From assembly GCF_001043955.1 (NCBI RefSeq), contig NZ_LABZ01000189.1:1-55847 (forward strand): a stretch of 55,847 bases of DNA. The letters run 5' to 3'. Shown piece by piece: positions 7,761 through 17,345 of this stretch (the first letter of the stretch is position 1; every line of letters starts with the position of its first letter). The stretch is from Methylobacterium tarhaniae. GTDB taxonomy: Bacteria; Pseudomonadota; Alphaproteobacteria; Rhizobiales; Beijerinckiaceae. Below the pieces are notes generated by a model that was not told where the DNA came from, did no database searches, and saw only the letters and a program-made list of their open reading frames with translations. Both the position numbers and the translations under genes were made by a program.

Positions 7761-8933
7761 ATGAAGGCCCTCGTCTGGCACGGCACTGCGGATATCCGCT
7801 GCGACACGGTCCCCGATCCGACGATCGAGGACGGGCGCGACGCGATCATCAAGGTGACCTCCTGCGCCATCTGCGGCTCCGACCTGCACCTCTACGACCA
7901 CTTCATGCCGGGCATGAAGTCGGGCGACATCATGGGCCACGAGGCCATGGGCGAGGTGGTCGAGGTCGGCCGGGACAACAAGGCGCTCAAGGTCGGCGAC
8001 CGGATCGTGGTGCCGTTCACCATCATCTGCGGCCAGTGCGAGCAATGCAGGCGCGGCAACTTCTCGGTCTGCGAGCGCTCGAACCGCAATGCCAAGCTCG
8101 CCGAGGCCGCCTTCGGCCACACCACCGCGGGCCTGTTCGGCTACACCCACCTCACCGGCGGCTATCCGGGCGGCCAGGCCGAGTACCTGCGGGTGCCGTA
8201 TGCCGACGCCACCCACATCAAGGTGCCGAAGGGCATCTCGGACGAGAAGCTGCTCTTCCTGTCGGACATCTTCCCGACCGGCTGGCAGGCGGCGGTGCAG
8301 TGCGACATCCAGCCGGAGGATACGGTGGCGATCTGGGGCTGCGGCCCGGTCGGCCAGATGGCGATCCGCTCGGCGATCCTGCTCGGGGCCAGGCGCGTCA
8401 TCGCCATCGACCGGGTGCCGGAGCGCCTGACCATGGCCCGGGCCGGCGGCGCCGAGACGATCGACCTCACGCAAGAGTCGAACGTCGTCGCCAAGCTCAA
8501 CGACATGACCGATGGCAAGGGGCCGGAGAAGTGCATCGACTCGGTCGGGATGGAGGCCCACGCCACCTCCTCGCTCGACGCGATCTACGACCGCGCCAAG
8601 CAGGCGGTGATGCTGGAGAGCGACCGGCCGCACGTGCTGCGCCAGATGATCATGGCCTGCCGCCCGGCCGGCGTGCTGTCGATCCCCGGCGTCTATGGCG
8701 GCCTGATCGACAAGGTGCCGTTCGGCGCGGCGATGAACAAGGGCCTGACCTTCCGGATGGGCCAGACCCACGTCAACCGTTGGAGCGACGACCTCCTGCG
8801 GCGGATCGAGGAGGGGCAGATCGACCCGTCCTTCGTCATCACCCACAATGTGGGCTTGGAGCAGGGGCCTGAGATGTACCGGACCTTCCGGGACAAGCAG
8901 GACGGCTGCATCAAGGTCATGATCCGGCCGTGA
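7761..8933 (+). CDS. zinc-dependent alcohol dehydrogenase (formaldehyde dehydrogenase-like)
   Basis: A 390-aa medium-chain dehydrogenase. The catalytic zinc site includes Cys38 (CGSD) and His60-Glu61 (MGHEAMG); the structural zinc lobe has Cys90, Cys93, Cys96 and Cys104. The nucleotide-binding motif is WGCGPVGQMA near residue 200, with Asp at the end of the next strand (AIDR), consistent with NAD. The long insert of about residues 105-160 and the GQTHVNRW segment near 335 match the glutathione-independent formaldehyde/threonine-dehydrogenase-like branch. The exact substrate is uncertain. It is followed after 10 bp by a membrane-protein gene, probably co-transcribed. Confidence 0.87.
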   Translation: MKALVWHGTADIRCDTVPDPTIEDGRDAIIKVTSCAICGSDLHLYDHFMPGMKSGDIMGHEAMGEVVEVGRDNKALKVGDRIVVPFTIICGQCEQCRRGNFSVCERSNRNAKLAEAAFGHTTAGLFGYTHLTGGYPGGQAEYLRVPYADATHIKVPKGISDEKLLFLSDIFPTGWQAAVQCDIQPEDTVAIWGCGPVGQMAIRSAILLGARRVIAIDRVPERLTMARAGGAETIDLTQESNVVAKLNDMTDGKGPEKCIDSVGMEAHATSSLDAIYDRAKQAVMLESDRPHVLRQMIMACRPAGVLSIPGVYGGLIDKVPFGAAMNKGLTFRMGQTHVNRWSDDLLRRIEEGQIDPSFVITHNVGLEQGPEMYRTFRDKQDGCIKVMIRP

Positions 8934-8943
8934 GGACCCAGCC

Positions 8944-9492
8944 ATGAGCATGCATCGCACGGTCAGCCCCCGCGCCCGCTCCGCCCACGACGCGCTCGCC
9001 CGCGGCCTCGGCTGGTTCTCGATCGGCCTCGGCCTCGCCGAGATCCTGGCGCCCCGCGCCCTCTGCCGGGCGCTCGGCCTCCAGGGCCGCGAGGCCCTGG
9101 TCCAGGCCTACGGCGCCCGCGAGGTCGCGACCGGCGCCGCGATCCTGATGAGCCACGATCCCACCCCGTGGATCTGGGGCCGGGTCGCAGGCGATGCCCT
9201 CGACCTCGCCACCCTGGCGACCGGCTTCGAGGGCGACAACCCCCGCACCGGCACCCTGGCGCTCGCCACCGCGGCGGTGGCGGGCGTGACGCTCGCCGAC
9301 ATCGTCTGCGTCCAGGGCCTCACGGCCGACAAGCGCCCGGCGCCGCGGGGGACTTACGAGTACCACAACCGCAGCGGTTTCCCCCGCGGTCTCGCCGCGG
9401 CCCACGGCGCCGCCCACGACTTCGCGGTGCCGCGGGATTTCCGCATCCCGGAGGCCTTGCGCCCCTGGCGCGACGGGCGTCCGGCGGCGTGA
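8944..9492 (+). CDS. hypothetical membrane protein, 182 aa
   Basis: The start lies 10 bp after the alcohol dehydrogenase stop, so the two very likely form one transcript. The protein has three or four hydrophobic segments (about residues 22-45, 60-72 and 105-125) and a soluble C-terminal tail with an aromatic/basic stretch (YEYHNRSGFPR). The N-terminal pattern (ARGLGWFSIGLGLAEI) is seen in small membrane proteins paired with dehydrogenases or cyclase/dehydrase-like proteins in methylobacteria; this is recollection, not a search. Function is unknown. Confidence 0.7.
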   Translation: MSMHRTVSPRARSAHDALARGLGWFSIGLGLAEILAPRALCRALGLQGREALVQAYGAREVATGAAILMSHDPTPWIWGRVAGDALDLATLATGFEGDNPRTGTLALATAAVAGVTLADIVCVQGLTADKRPAPRGTYEYHNRSGFPRGLAAAHGAAHDFAVPRDFRIPEALRPWRDGRPAA

Positions 9493-9584
9493 GAGGCGAG
9501 AGGCCGGGGCAACATCGAGGGTTCCGGAGGCTGTTCGAGCGGTCGTGAGGATCGATCCGGCACGCACGCTGCCAACTCTCTGAT

Positions 9585-9722
9585 TCATCCCGGGGCCGCG
9601 CAGCGGAATCCGGGATCCATAGCCGCTGACGAGGCAGGATGAGGCGGAACGGTTTCCGCTCTCTTCGTCACGTCAGTGGTGATGGATCCCGGCTTCTCGT
9701 CTTCGACGAGCCCCCGGTATGA
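9585..9722. repeat. nested palindromic intergenic repeat, about 138 bp
   Basis: An imperfect mirror-symmetric element. The outer arms are TCATCCCGGGG (9585-9595) and CCCCCGGTATGA (9711-9722). The inner arms CCGGGATCCAT (9610-9620) and ATGGATCCCGG (9682-9692) are exact 11-bp complements. The centre holds an A/G-rich run and GGAAC..GTTTCC symmetry. Such GGGATCCAT-armed palindromes are, to my recollection, dispersed in Methylobacterium genomes between genes. Only one copy is seen in this window. Confidence 0.65.
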
Positions 9723-9780
9723 CACGGAGGATGTGAACGAGGTCAGCCAACTCAAACAGCCTCTCGGTGTCGTCGGCGCC

Positions 9781-9808
9781 AACGAAAAGGGCCGCCTCGC
9801 GGCGGCCC
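9781..9808 (-). terminator. intrinsic terminator of the 54-aa gene
   Basis: On the minus strand GGGCCGCC (9808-9801) and GGCGGCCC (9796-9789) form a perfect 8-bp stem closed by a GCGA (GNRA) tetraloop, followed by TTTTCGTT. It lies 25 bp after the stop of the small protein gene. Confidence 0.8.
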
Positions 9809-9832
9809 TCCTGCTCCGGTCGGTCCCGGTGC

Positions 9833-9997
9833 TTATTCCTTGTCGCCGCGGTGGATGCCCTTCTCGCGGTTCTCCTTCAGGCGCCCGTCATCCGAATGCT
9901 GCACGGTGCCCTGGTTCGGCGTATCCGGATTCTTGTTGTTGTGGCGGGTATGGTCGTCAGTATTGTGCGACTGAGACTGCTGCTTCTTGTCGGCCAT
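9833..9997 (-). CDS. small hydrophilic, probably disordered protein, 54 aa
   Basis: Begins MADKKQQSQSHNTDDHTRHN and ends GRLKENREKGIHRGDKE; it is almost devoid of hydrophobic residues. ATG 9997 is preceded by GGGAGAT at a good distance; an earlier in-frame ATG at 10012 overlaps this site. Similar short histidine/asparagine/lysine-rich proteins are common in methylobacteria and often tied to stress, but no function is proven. It is followed by a clear intrinsic terminator, so it is a single-gene unit. Confidence 0.75.
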   Translation of the reverse strand: MADKKQQSQSHNTDDHTRHNNKNPDTPNQGTVQHSDDGRLKENREKGIHRGDKE

Positions 9998-10263
9998 ATC
10001 CGTATCTCCCATGATGTGCGGTGTGCCGCGGTGAGTGTCTCGATAACATATGACGGGAGTGCCGGTTCCTGAACGAATCGCGCGACTGGGCATCACGAGG
10101 CGCGACATTCCGTCAGCCACGATTTCATGGCGCTGGGGACTGGATGAATATCGGCCGGGCGCCATGGCCGGCGACTCGATCGCGCACAGGGGCGACCCCG
10201 CGCCCTCGCGAGCTGGGCGCCTGGAATCGCGCGGCGCCTCTCGATCCGACGCGACCCAGGCCG
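9998..10263. other. divergent intergenic region, nothing else seen
   Basis: This is the spacer upstream of both the 54-aa gene (minus) and the outer-membrane gene (plus). Open frames through it are arginine/serine/proline-rich and without homology. The promoter-like site of the plus-strand gene begins at 10264 and is listed separately. Confidence 0.5.
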
Positions 10264-10310
10264 TTGACGATCGGAATGGCTACGCCTATCAGTTATAGCA
10301 ATAGCTATAA
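10264..10310 (+). promoter_or_regulatory. candidate promoter with 18-bp operator-like dyad
   Basis: TTGACG (10264-10269), a 17-bp spacer and TATCAG (10287-10292) make a reasonable sigma-70-type promoter. Directly after it, TTATAGC (10293-10299) and GCTATAA (10304-10310) form a perfect 7-bp dyad with an AATA centre. The dyad would cover the transcription start, as a repressor site would. A second -10-like TATAAT (10306-10311) lies in the right arm, but no matching -35 exists and it would give a nearly leaderless RNA. Confidence 0.45.
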
Positions 10311-10325
10311 TGATGAGCCATTGCG

Positions 10326-11243
10326 ATGCGTCATGCCCGTTCCCTGCTCTCCTGCCGCATCGTCGGCTTCGTCCTGGCTTGCTTGGCGACCGGGCAGGGG
10401 GTTCCGCCCGCTCGGGCCCAATCCCTCCCCACCGCCGCCGAGAACCTGACCCCCGGCGACATCGACAGCGAGCACCTGTTCGGCTTCACGGAAGGCAGCG
10501 ACCTCGGCGTGCCGGGCGAGGCGGAGCTGGAATGGGAGACGACCGGACGGCTCGGCAAGCGCCTCGGCCGCTTCCTCGCCGTCGATAGCGGCCTCGCCCT
10601 GAAGATGCCGCTGACGGGCGACTTCCGCCTCGCGCCGGGCGTGACTTTCAACGCCTACGACATCGGCAGCCCCGGCGACCCGGTCCGGACCACCGGCGGC
10701 TTCAATGGCGGCTTCCTCGAAACCCGCCTGCGCCTGCTCGATCGCCGCGAGTCCCCGTTCGGCCTGACGCTGAGCATCGTGCCGGCCTACGGCACCGTCG
10801 ACGGTGGCTCAGGTGTGGGCGCGCGCAGCTTCGGGACGGATGTCGCCCTCCTGGCCGACCGCGAGCTAATCCCCGGCACGTTGGTCGCGGCGGTCAATCT
10901 CGGCTTCGCCTTCTCGACCACGCGGCTGCCTGCCCGGGACGAGCGCGTGCTCGGATCGGGCATCGAGGTCGCGGGTGCGCTGGCCTACCAGGTCCGGCCC
11001 GGCCTCTTCGTCGGGGCTGAGGCGCGCTATGCCCGGACCTACGAGGGCCTGGCGCTCGACCGGCTCGCCGGGCAGGCGGCCTATCTCGGGCCCACCCTCT
11101 ACACGACCCTCTCGCCGCAGGCCTGGGCCTCGTTCACCTGGAGCTTCCAGGTCGCCGGACGGGCCTCCGGCGAGCCGGGGCCCCTCGACCTGTCGGGCTT
11201 CGACCGGCACCAGATGCGGCTGCGCGTCGGCTACAACTTCTGA
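10326..11243 (+). CDS. outer-membrane beta-barrel protein with signal peptide
   Basis: A 305-aa protein. Residues 1 to about 31 are a Sec signal peptide (basic RHAR, hydrophobic core, PARA-Q cleavage). The mature part is rich in alternating polar and hydrophobic strands with many glycines and aromatic strand ends (VNLGFAFSTTRL, VGAEARYARTYEG) and finishes MRLRVGYNF, the aromatic C-terminus expected of BAM substrates. About a dozen strands are plausible. No specific family is recognised; it could be a porin-like or surface-antigen barrel. Start: ATG 10326, with only a weak upstream purine tract. Confidence 0.75.
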   Translation: MRHARSLLSCRIVGFVLACLATGQGVPPARAQSLPTAAENLTPGDIDSEHLFGFTEGSDLGVPGEAELEWETTGRLGKRLGRFLAVDSGLALKMPLTGDFRLAPGVTFNAYDIGSPGDPVRTTGGFNGGFLETRLRLLDRRESPFGLTLSIVPAYGTVDGGSGVGARSFGTDVALLADRELIPGTLVAAVNLGFAFSTTRLPARDERVLGSGIEVAGALAYQVRPGLFVGAEARYARTYEGLALDRLAGQAAYLGPTLYTTLSPQAWASFTWSFQVAGRASGEPGPLDLSGFDRHQMRLRVGYNF

Positions 11244-11267
11244 GCGGTTGCGGCGGCCGGCCGATCG

Positions 11268-12890
<1,623 letters not shown>

Positions 12891-13358
12891 CCGACGCCCC
12901 CATGCCGCTGGCTGAGCCACGCGGCACACGGTCCGGCCTCAGTCACCCGAGAGCAGATAGGCAGCGGGGCCGGATATCAACCGACACGAAAGGATAGTGC
13001 ACGATTTTCAGCAGCGCGACTTTGTCGCGGCAACGAAGTGGAACGAACGTCGTCGCGCGGCAACTGGAGAGAGCATCGATTTCGCTTCAGGATGCCGCCC
13101 GTTCGAGGTTTCGAATACCCGTCTCGCCTATGCACCGGGAGGCGGAGCGATCCGGCGATGGGGCGACGGCGTCAACGCCGGGGCTTGCTGCGCACGAGGC
13201 GCGACCGGCAAGGCGTGACCGGCAAGGCGTGACCGGCGAGGCGCGATTTTCGCCGTGACGGAATGCCGGGCGCGGCGCTAGTTTCGGGATCGGGTCCTTG
13301 GTGCCCATTTCGCTCGTCTGCGATCCGTTTCGTGACTCCCCCTGCCCGCGAGGTTCCG
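12891..13358. other. 468-bp divergent intergenic region
   Basis: Separates the LOV kinase (minus) from the peroxiredoxin (plus). It includes a CGCGAC/GTCGCG dyad (13015-13029, TTT centre) and a tandem repeat at 13199-13240. Open frames through it (for example from 12997) have no recognisable content. Both divergent promoters should lie here. Confidence 0.55.
13199..13240. repeat. three tandem 14-bp repeats
   Basis: GCGCGACCGGCAAG, GCGTGACCGGCAAG and GCGTGACCGGCGAG occur head-to-tail, differing by one or two bases. A related GCGCGA follows. The array lies about 120 bp upstream of the peroxiredoxin start. It may be slippage or an array of binding sites. Confidence 0.75.
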
Positions 13359-13886
13359 ATGCCGCCCGCCACCGTCCCGGACGTGACCTTCCACACCCGC
13401 GTCAGGAACGAGGCCCTCGGCGGCCCCAACCCCTTCGAGTGGAAGGACCTGACCTCCGCCGAGGTGTTCGGCGGCCGCAACATCGTGCTGTTCGCCTTGC
13501 CGGGCGCCTTCACGCCGGCCTGCTCGGACGACCACCTGCCGGGCTACGAGCAGCATGCCGAGGACTTCGTGGCGCTGGGCATCGACCAGGTCATCTGCCT
13601 GTCGGTCAACGACGCCTTCGTGATGTTCCAGTGGGCGCGCTCCAAGGGCATCGAGAAGGTGTTCATGCTGCCCGACGGCAATGCCGACTTCACGCGGCAG
13701 ATGGGGATGCTGGTCAAGCGCGGCCGCCAGGGCATGGGGATGCGCAGCTGGCGCTACTCCATGCATGTCGAGGACGGCACGATCCGGAAGATGTTCATCG
13801 AGCCCGGATTCCGCGACGACCCGCCCGGGGTCGGCCTCGCGGTCTCGGATGCCGGGACGATGCTCGACTATCTCAAGGGCCGGTAG
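13359..13886 (+). CDS. peroxiredoxin, Prx5/redoxin family
   Basis: A 175-aa thiol peroxidase that reduces hydrogen and alkyl peroxides in the cytoplasm. The active-site loop PGAFTPAC places the peroxidatic Cys55 with Thr52 and Pro48; the supporting Arg132 is in SWRYSM. The only other cysteine is Cys80 in a buried strand (VICLSV), so a 1-Cys mechanism with an external thiol such as glutathione or glutaredoxin is likely. The start at 13359 matches family length; the frame extends upstream to 13263 without homology. Its last 14 bp overlap the end of convergent lpxB. Confidence 0.9.
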   Translation: MPPATVPDVTFHTRVRNEALGGPNPFEWKDLTSAEVFGGRNIVLFALPGAFTPACSDDHLPGYEQHAEDFVALGIDQVICLSVNDAFVMFQWARSKGIEKVFMLPDGNADFTRQMGMLVKRGRQGMGMRSWRYSMHVEDGTIRKMFIEPGFRDDPPGVGLAVSDAGTMLDYLKGR

Positions 13887-15042
13887 GGGCCGCCGCCAGC
13901 ACGATCCGGGCGGCGCTGCGGCTCGGGTCGTCGCCGTCGGGCAGCCGCATCGTGGCGTCGAGGCGGGCGAGCGCGGCCTCCTGCGCCGCCCGGGCCGGGC
14001 CCGCGGGCAGGAGGGGGGCGAGCGCCGCCGCCAGCCGCTCCGGCGTGCAATCGGCCTGGATCAGCTCGGGGATCGCATTCTCGCCCAGGATCAGGTTCGG
14101 CAGCACGATCGTCGGCACCTGGATCAGGCGGCGCACGATCACCTCCTCGATCTTCGGCACCTGGTAGGCCACGACCATCGGCACGCCGGACAGCGCGAGT
14201 TCGAGCGTCACCGTGCCCGACGCCGCGAGCGCCGCCCGGGCCCGCCGGAAGGTCGCGAGCTTGTCGGCCTCGCCGTCGATCAGGCGGGGGCGCACGGGCC
14301 AAGTGCCGGCGAGGCGCTCGATCAGGGCGCGGTGGCGGGCGACGGCCGGCAGCTCGACCGTGAAGGCGTGGCCCTGCGCCTGAACCTTGGCGAGGGCGGC
14401 ACCGAAGATCGGCATCAGCCGCTCGATCTCGGTCCGGCGCGAGCCCGGCAGCACGGCGAGGACCGGGGAGGGGGATTGGCGGGCCTCCCTCTCGGCGGGG
14501 CCGGGCCGCAACTCGCCCAGGCGCTCGATCAGCGGGTGGCCGACATAGGTGCAGGCCGGTCCGCCGAGACGCCGATGCGCGTCGGGCTCGAAGGGCAGCA
14601 GGGCGAGCACGTGGTCGATGTAGCCGCGCATGGTCTTCGCCCGCCACGGGCGCCAGGCCCAGACGCTCGGGCTGACGTAATCGACCACGGGCAGGTCCGG
14701 GAGCTGCCGTCGCACCCGGCTCGCCACCGCGTGGGTGAAGCCCGGGCTGTCGATGATGACGAGCACGTCGGGACGGGCCGCCACGCAGGCCCGCACGGTC
14801 TGGCGGATGCGCCGCATCAGCAGGCGGATGCGGGCCGCCACCGCGAGATAGCCGATCACCGCCACGTCCTCGAGGGGGAACAGCGACTCCATCCCCTCCG
14901 CCGCCATGGCGTCGCCGCCGACGCCGCCGAGCGCGAGCGGGCGGTCCGAGAGGGCGCGCAGCGACCGGATCAGCTTGGCGCCGAGCTGGTCGCCGGATTC
15001 CTCGCCGGCCACCAGCCAGATCGTGAGGGGGCGGTCGCTCAA
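13873..15042 (-). CDS. lpxB: lipid-A-disaccharide synthase
   Basis: A 389-aa GT19 glycosyltransferase that joins UDP-2,3-diacylglucosamine and lipid X into the lipid A disaccharide at the inner face of the cytoplasmic membrane. GEESGD (residues 13-18) is the family N-terminal signature; SPSVWAWRPWRAKTM and LPGSRRTEIERL follow in the expected order, and SGTVTLELAL lies in the donor domain. It is the last gene of the lpx series, overlapping lpxI by 4 bp (ATGA), which suggests translational coupling. Its 3' end overlaps the peroxiredoxin gene, with no intrinsic terminator visible. Confidence 0.96.
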   Translation of the reverse strand: MSDRPLTIWLVAGEESGDQLGAKLIRSLRALSDRPLALGGVGGDAMAAEGMESLFPLEDVAVIGYLAVAARIRLLMRRIRQTVRACVAARPDVLVIIDSPGFTHAVASRVRRQLPDLPVVDYVSPSVWAWRPWRAKTMRGYIDHVLALLPFEPDAHRRLGGPACTYVGHPLIERLGELRPGPAEREARQSPSPVLAVLPGSRRTEIERLMPIFGAALAKVQAQGHAFTVELPAVARHRALIERLAGTWPVRPRLIDGEADKLATFRRARAALAASGTVTLELALSGVPMVVAYQVPKIEEVIVRRLIQVPTIVLPNLILGENAIPELIQADCTPERLAAALAPLLPAGPARAAQEAALARLDATMRLPDGDDPSRSAARIVLAAAPTGP

Positions 15043-15923
15043 CGGGCGGGCTCCGGATCGGGCGGCAGGCCGAGGAGGAAGAGGCCGAGGCGGTCGGCGA
15101 GGTCCACCGTCTCGGGCCGGTCGAGCACCAGGGTGTCGCCAGCTCCGACCGCGATGCCGATGCAGCCGGCCTCCGCCGCGCGCTTCACCGTGCGCGGGCC
15201 GATCGCCGGCAGGTCGACGCGCAGGTCCTGGCCGTCCTTCGCGCGCTTGACCAGCACCATCCCGGCCGGCGGTCGCCCGAGGCCGAACGGACGGCGGGCG
15301 AGGGCCCGGGCGCGGGCGAGCATCCGGTCGGTGCCCTCCGGCCCCTCGACCGCCAGCACCCGTCGGGTCGCCACCACGGCAGCCTGGCCGACATCGTGCG
15401 GCGACAGGCTGGCGAGCAGCGCCCGGCCGGCCGCGACCGAGGCCTCCGCCCCGTCGTCCGGTCCCAGGGCGCCGAGGCGGCCGGCCGGGGCCATCAGGTT
15501 CGGGGCGAGGTCGCGCACGCCGAGCACCTGCAGGCCGTGCTCCTCCAAGAGCGCCAGGACGCCGCGCAGGAGGTGATCGTCGCCGCCGGAGGCGAGCGAG
15601 CGCAGGGCCTCGCGGTTGCGGTAGGCGGCGAGGGTGTTGAGCAGGGCGGCCGGGCTCGGCCGGGCTACGGCACCGGCCAGCGTCACGCCGGCAGGCGCCC
15701 AGGCGGTCAGGGTGTCGAGGGCGCCACGCACGTCGAGGAGGTCGATCGTGGCGTCGGCCCGCCGCCGGGTCGCGGGATCGGCGAAGCCCCGGATCGCCAG
15801 CACGCGGCAGGAGCGCCCGGCCCGGTCGAGGGCGGCGGCGATGAGGAGCGGCAGCCGGCCGGCCCCGGCCACGATCGCGACCGGTCCGGAGGCCGGCGCG
15901 GATGTCGCCGCCGCGGCGGCCAT
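15039..15923 (-). CDS. lpxI: UDP-2,3-diacylglucosamine pyrophosphatase LpxI
   Basis: A 294-aa enzyme (DUF1009 family) that hydrolyses UDP-2,3-diacylglucosamine to lipid X by attack on the alpha phosphorus, replacing LpxH in alphaproteobacteria. AGAGRLPLLIA (19-29) begins the N-terminal domain. The C-terminal domain contains the conserved catalytic segment QDLRVDLPAIG, which includes the essential aspartate known from the Caulobacter enzyme. It is located between lpxA (13-bp gap) and lpxB (4-bp overlap), consistent with the pathway order. Confidence 0.95.
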   Translation of the reverse strand: MAAAAATSAPASGPVAIVAGAGRLPLLIAAALDRAGRSCRVLAIRGFADPATRRRADATIDLLDVRGALDTLTAWAPAGVTLAGAVARPSPAALLNTLAAYRNREALRSLASGGDDHLLRGVLALLEEHGLQVLGVRDLAPNLMAPAGRLGALGPDDGAEASVAAGRALLASLSPHDVGQAAVVATRRVLAVEGPEGTDRMLARARALARRPFGLGRPPAGMVLVKRAKDGQDLRVDLPAIGPRTVKRAAEAGCIGIAVGAGDTLVLDRPETVDLADRLGLFLLGLPPDPEPAR

Positions 15924-15936
15924 CAGGCGGCGCTCG

Positions 15937-16755
15937 TCACGCAGCGCCTGGCGCCTCGCGCGGCGTGCAGACCGAGCGCTTGCCGCCTTCGCGGATGAAG
16001 GCCAGGATCTCCTGCACGATCGGGTGCTGGTCGAATTCCGCGGCGACGTCCTCGACCCGCTCCATCAGGGTGCCTTCGAGGGCGAAGAGCAGGCGGTAGG
16101 CGCGGCGCAGGGCGTGGATCTCCTCGCGGGAGAAGCCGCGGCGCTGCAGCCCGATGATGTTGAGCCCGGACAGGTGGGCCCGGTTCCCCACTGCCATGCC
16201 GTAGGGGATCAGGTCGTTCTCGAGGCCCGAGAGACCGCCCACGAAGGCATGCGCGCCGACCCGGGCGAACTGGATCACCGCCGCGCCGCCGCCGAGGATC
16301 GCGTAGTCGCCGACCTGGCAATGGCCGGCCAGCATCACGTTGTTGGAGAACACGACGTGGTTGCCGACCCGGCAATCGTGGCCGACATGGCTGTTGGCGA
16401 GGAAGGCGCAGGAATCGCCCACCACCGTCGCGAGGCCGCCGCCGGCGGTGCCGGGGTTCATGGTCACGCCCTCGCGGATCTGGCAATCGGCGCCGATCGT
16501 CAGCGTCGAGTCCTCGCCGCGGAACTTCAGGTCCTGCGGCGGGTGGCCGATCGACGCGAAGGGATAGATCCGGGTGCGCGGCCCGATGGTGGTACGGCCC
16601 GCCACCGCGACGTGGCTCAGGAGCCGCACGCCGTCGCCGAGGACCGCCTGCGGCCCGACATGGCAGAACGGCCCGATCTCGACGCCGGCGCCGATCACCG
16701 CGCCGTCCTCGACCACCGCGCTCGGGTGGATGCGGGTCTCGGACAGGTCGCTCAT
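15937..16755 (-). CDS. lpxA: UDP-N-acetylglucosamine O-acyltransferase
   Basis: A 272-aa left-handed beta-helix acyltransferase catalysing the first step of lipid A synthesis with acyl-ACP. Hexapeptide repeats fill the first 190 residues; catalytic His126 lies in SHVGHDC, and the helical C-terminal domain includes the GLQRRGFS loop. The ATG at 16755 overlaps the fabZ stop by 4 bp. Although the frame stays open upstream to 18813, only this part has coding homology. Order fabZ-lpxA-lpxI-lpxB is the classic alphaproteobacterial arrangement. Confidence 0.96.
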   Translation of the reverse strand: MSDLSETRIHPSAVVEDGAVIGAGVEIGPFCHVGPQAVLGDGVRLLSHVAVAGRTTIGPRTRIYPFASIGHPPQDLKFRGEDSTLTIGADCQIREGVTMNPGTAGGGLATVVGDSCAFLANSHVGHDCRVGNHVVFSNNVMLAGHCQVGDYAILGGGAAVIQFARVGAHAFVGGLSGLENDLIPYGMAVGNRAHLSGLNIIGLQRRGFSREEIHALRRAYRLLFALEGTLMERVEDVAAEFDQHPIVQEILAFIREGGKRSVCTPREAPGAA

Positions 16756-17216
16756 TCGGTCACCAGCATCGCGCCGATCTCGGCCTCGGCCACCAGCACG
16801 CCGTTCACCTTGGCCTCGCCCTTGAACCACCACATGAAGCGGCGGTTGCTGGTCTTGCGCATGTGGTACTCGACCACGTCGCCCGGCAGGACCGGCTTGC
16901 GGAACTTCGCCTTGTCGATGGTCATGAAGAAGACCTTGCTCGGCTTGGCGTCGCCCTTGAGCTTGTGGGCGCAGCAGATCGCGCCGGCGGTCTGGGCCAT
17001 GCCCTCGATCAGGAGGACGCCCGGGAAGACCGGGGCAGAGGGAAAGTGGCCGGTGAAGTGCGGCTCGTTGATCGTGACGTTCTTGATGCCGATGCAGCTC
17101 TCGTCCCGGTCGATCTGCACGATCTTGTCGACCATCAGGAACGGGTAGCGGTGGGGCAGGAGCTCCATCACCCGCATGATGTCGGCCGTGCCCAGCTCGG
17201 CAGGCATCTCGGTCAT
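16752..17216 (-). CDS. fabZ: 3-hydroxyacyl-ACP dehydratase FabZ
   Basis: A 154-aa hot-dog-fold dehydratase of type II fatty acid synthesis. Catalytic His57 and Glu71 are in GHFPSAPVFPGVLLIEGMAQ. The start ATG 17216 has GAGGGAG nine bases upstream; the in-frame extension to 17303 lacks homology. It competes with LpxA for 3-hydroxyacyl-ACP, so co-transcription with lpxD and lpxA balances phospholipid and lipid A. It lies 129 bp downstream of lpxD and overlaps lpxA by 4 bp. Confidence 0.96.
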   Translation of the reverse strand: MTEMPAELGTADIMRVMELLPHRYPFLMVDKIVQIDRDESCIGIKNVTINEPHFTGHFPSAPVFPGVLLIEGMAQTAGAICCAHKLKGDAKPSKVFFMTIDKAKFRKPVLPGDVVEYHMRKTSNRRFMWWFKGEAKVNGVLVAEAEIGAMLVTE

Positions 17217-17345
17217 GGTGTCGGCTCCCTCGGTGCGGCCGGACCGGAGCGATCCGGTCGGGCGATGGTGCGCCGTCTTTGGCGAGAAGTGCGGCGGATG
17301 CAAGCCTTTTGCGGCGGGAACGGGGCGGATGCCCCGCCCCCGGCT

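Noticed and set aside
12997..13258. Small plus-strand frames between the LOV kinase and the peroxiredoxin
   Set aside because: No ribosome-binding site, no homology, and they read through the tandem repeat; treated as non-coding.
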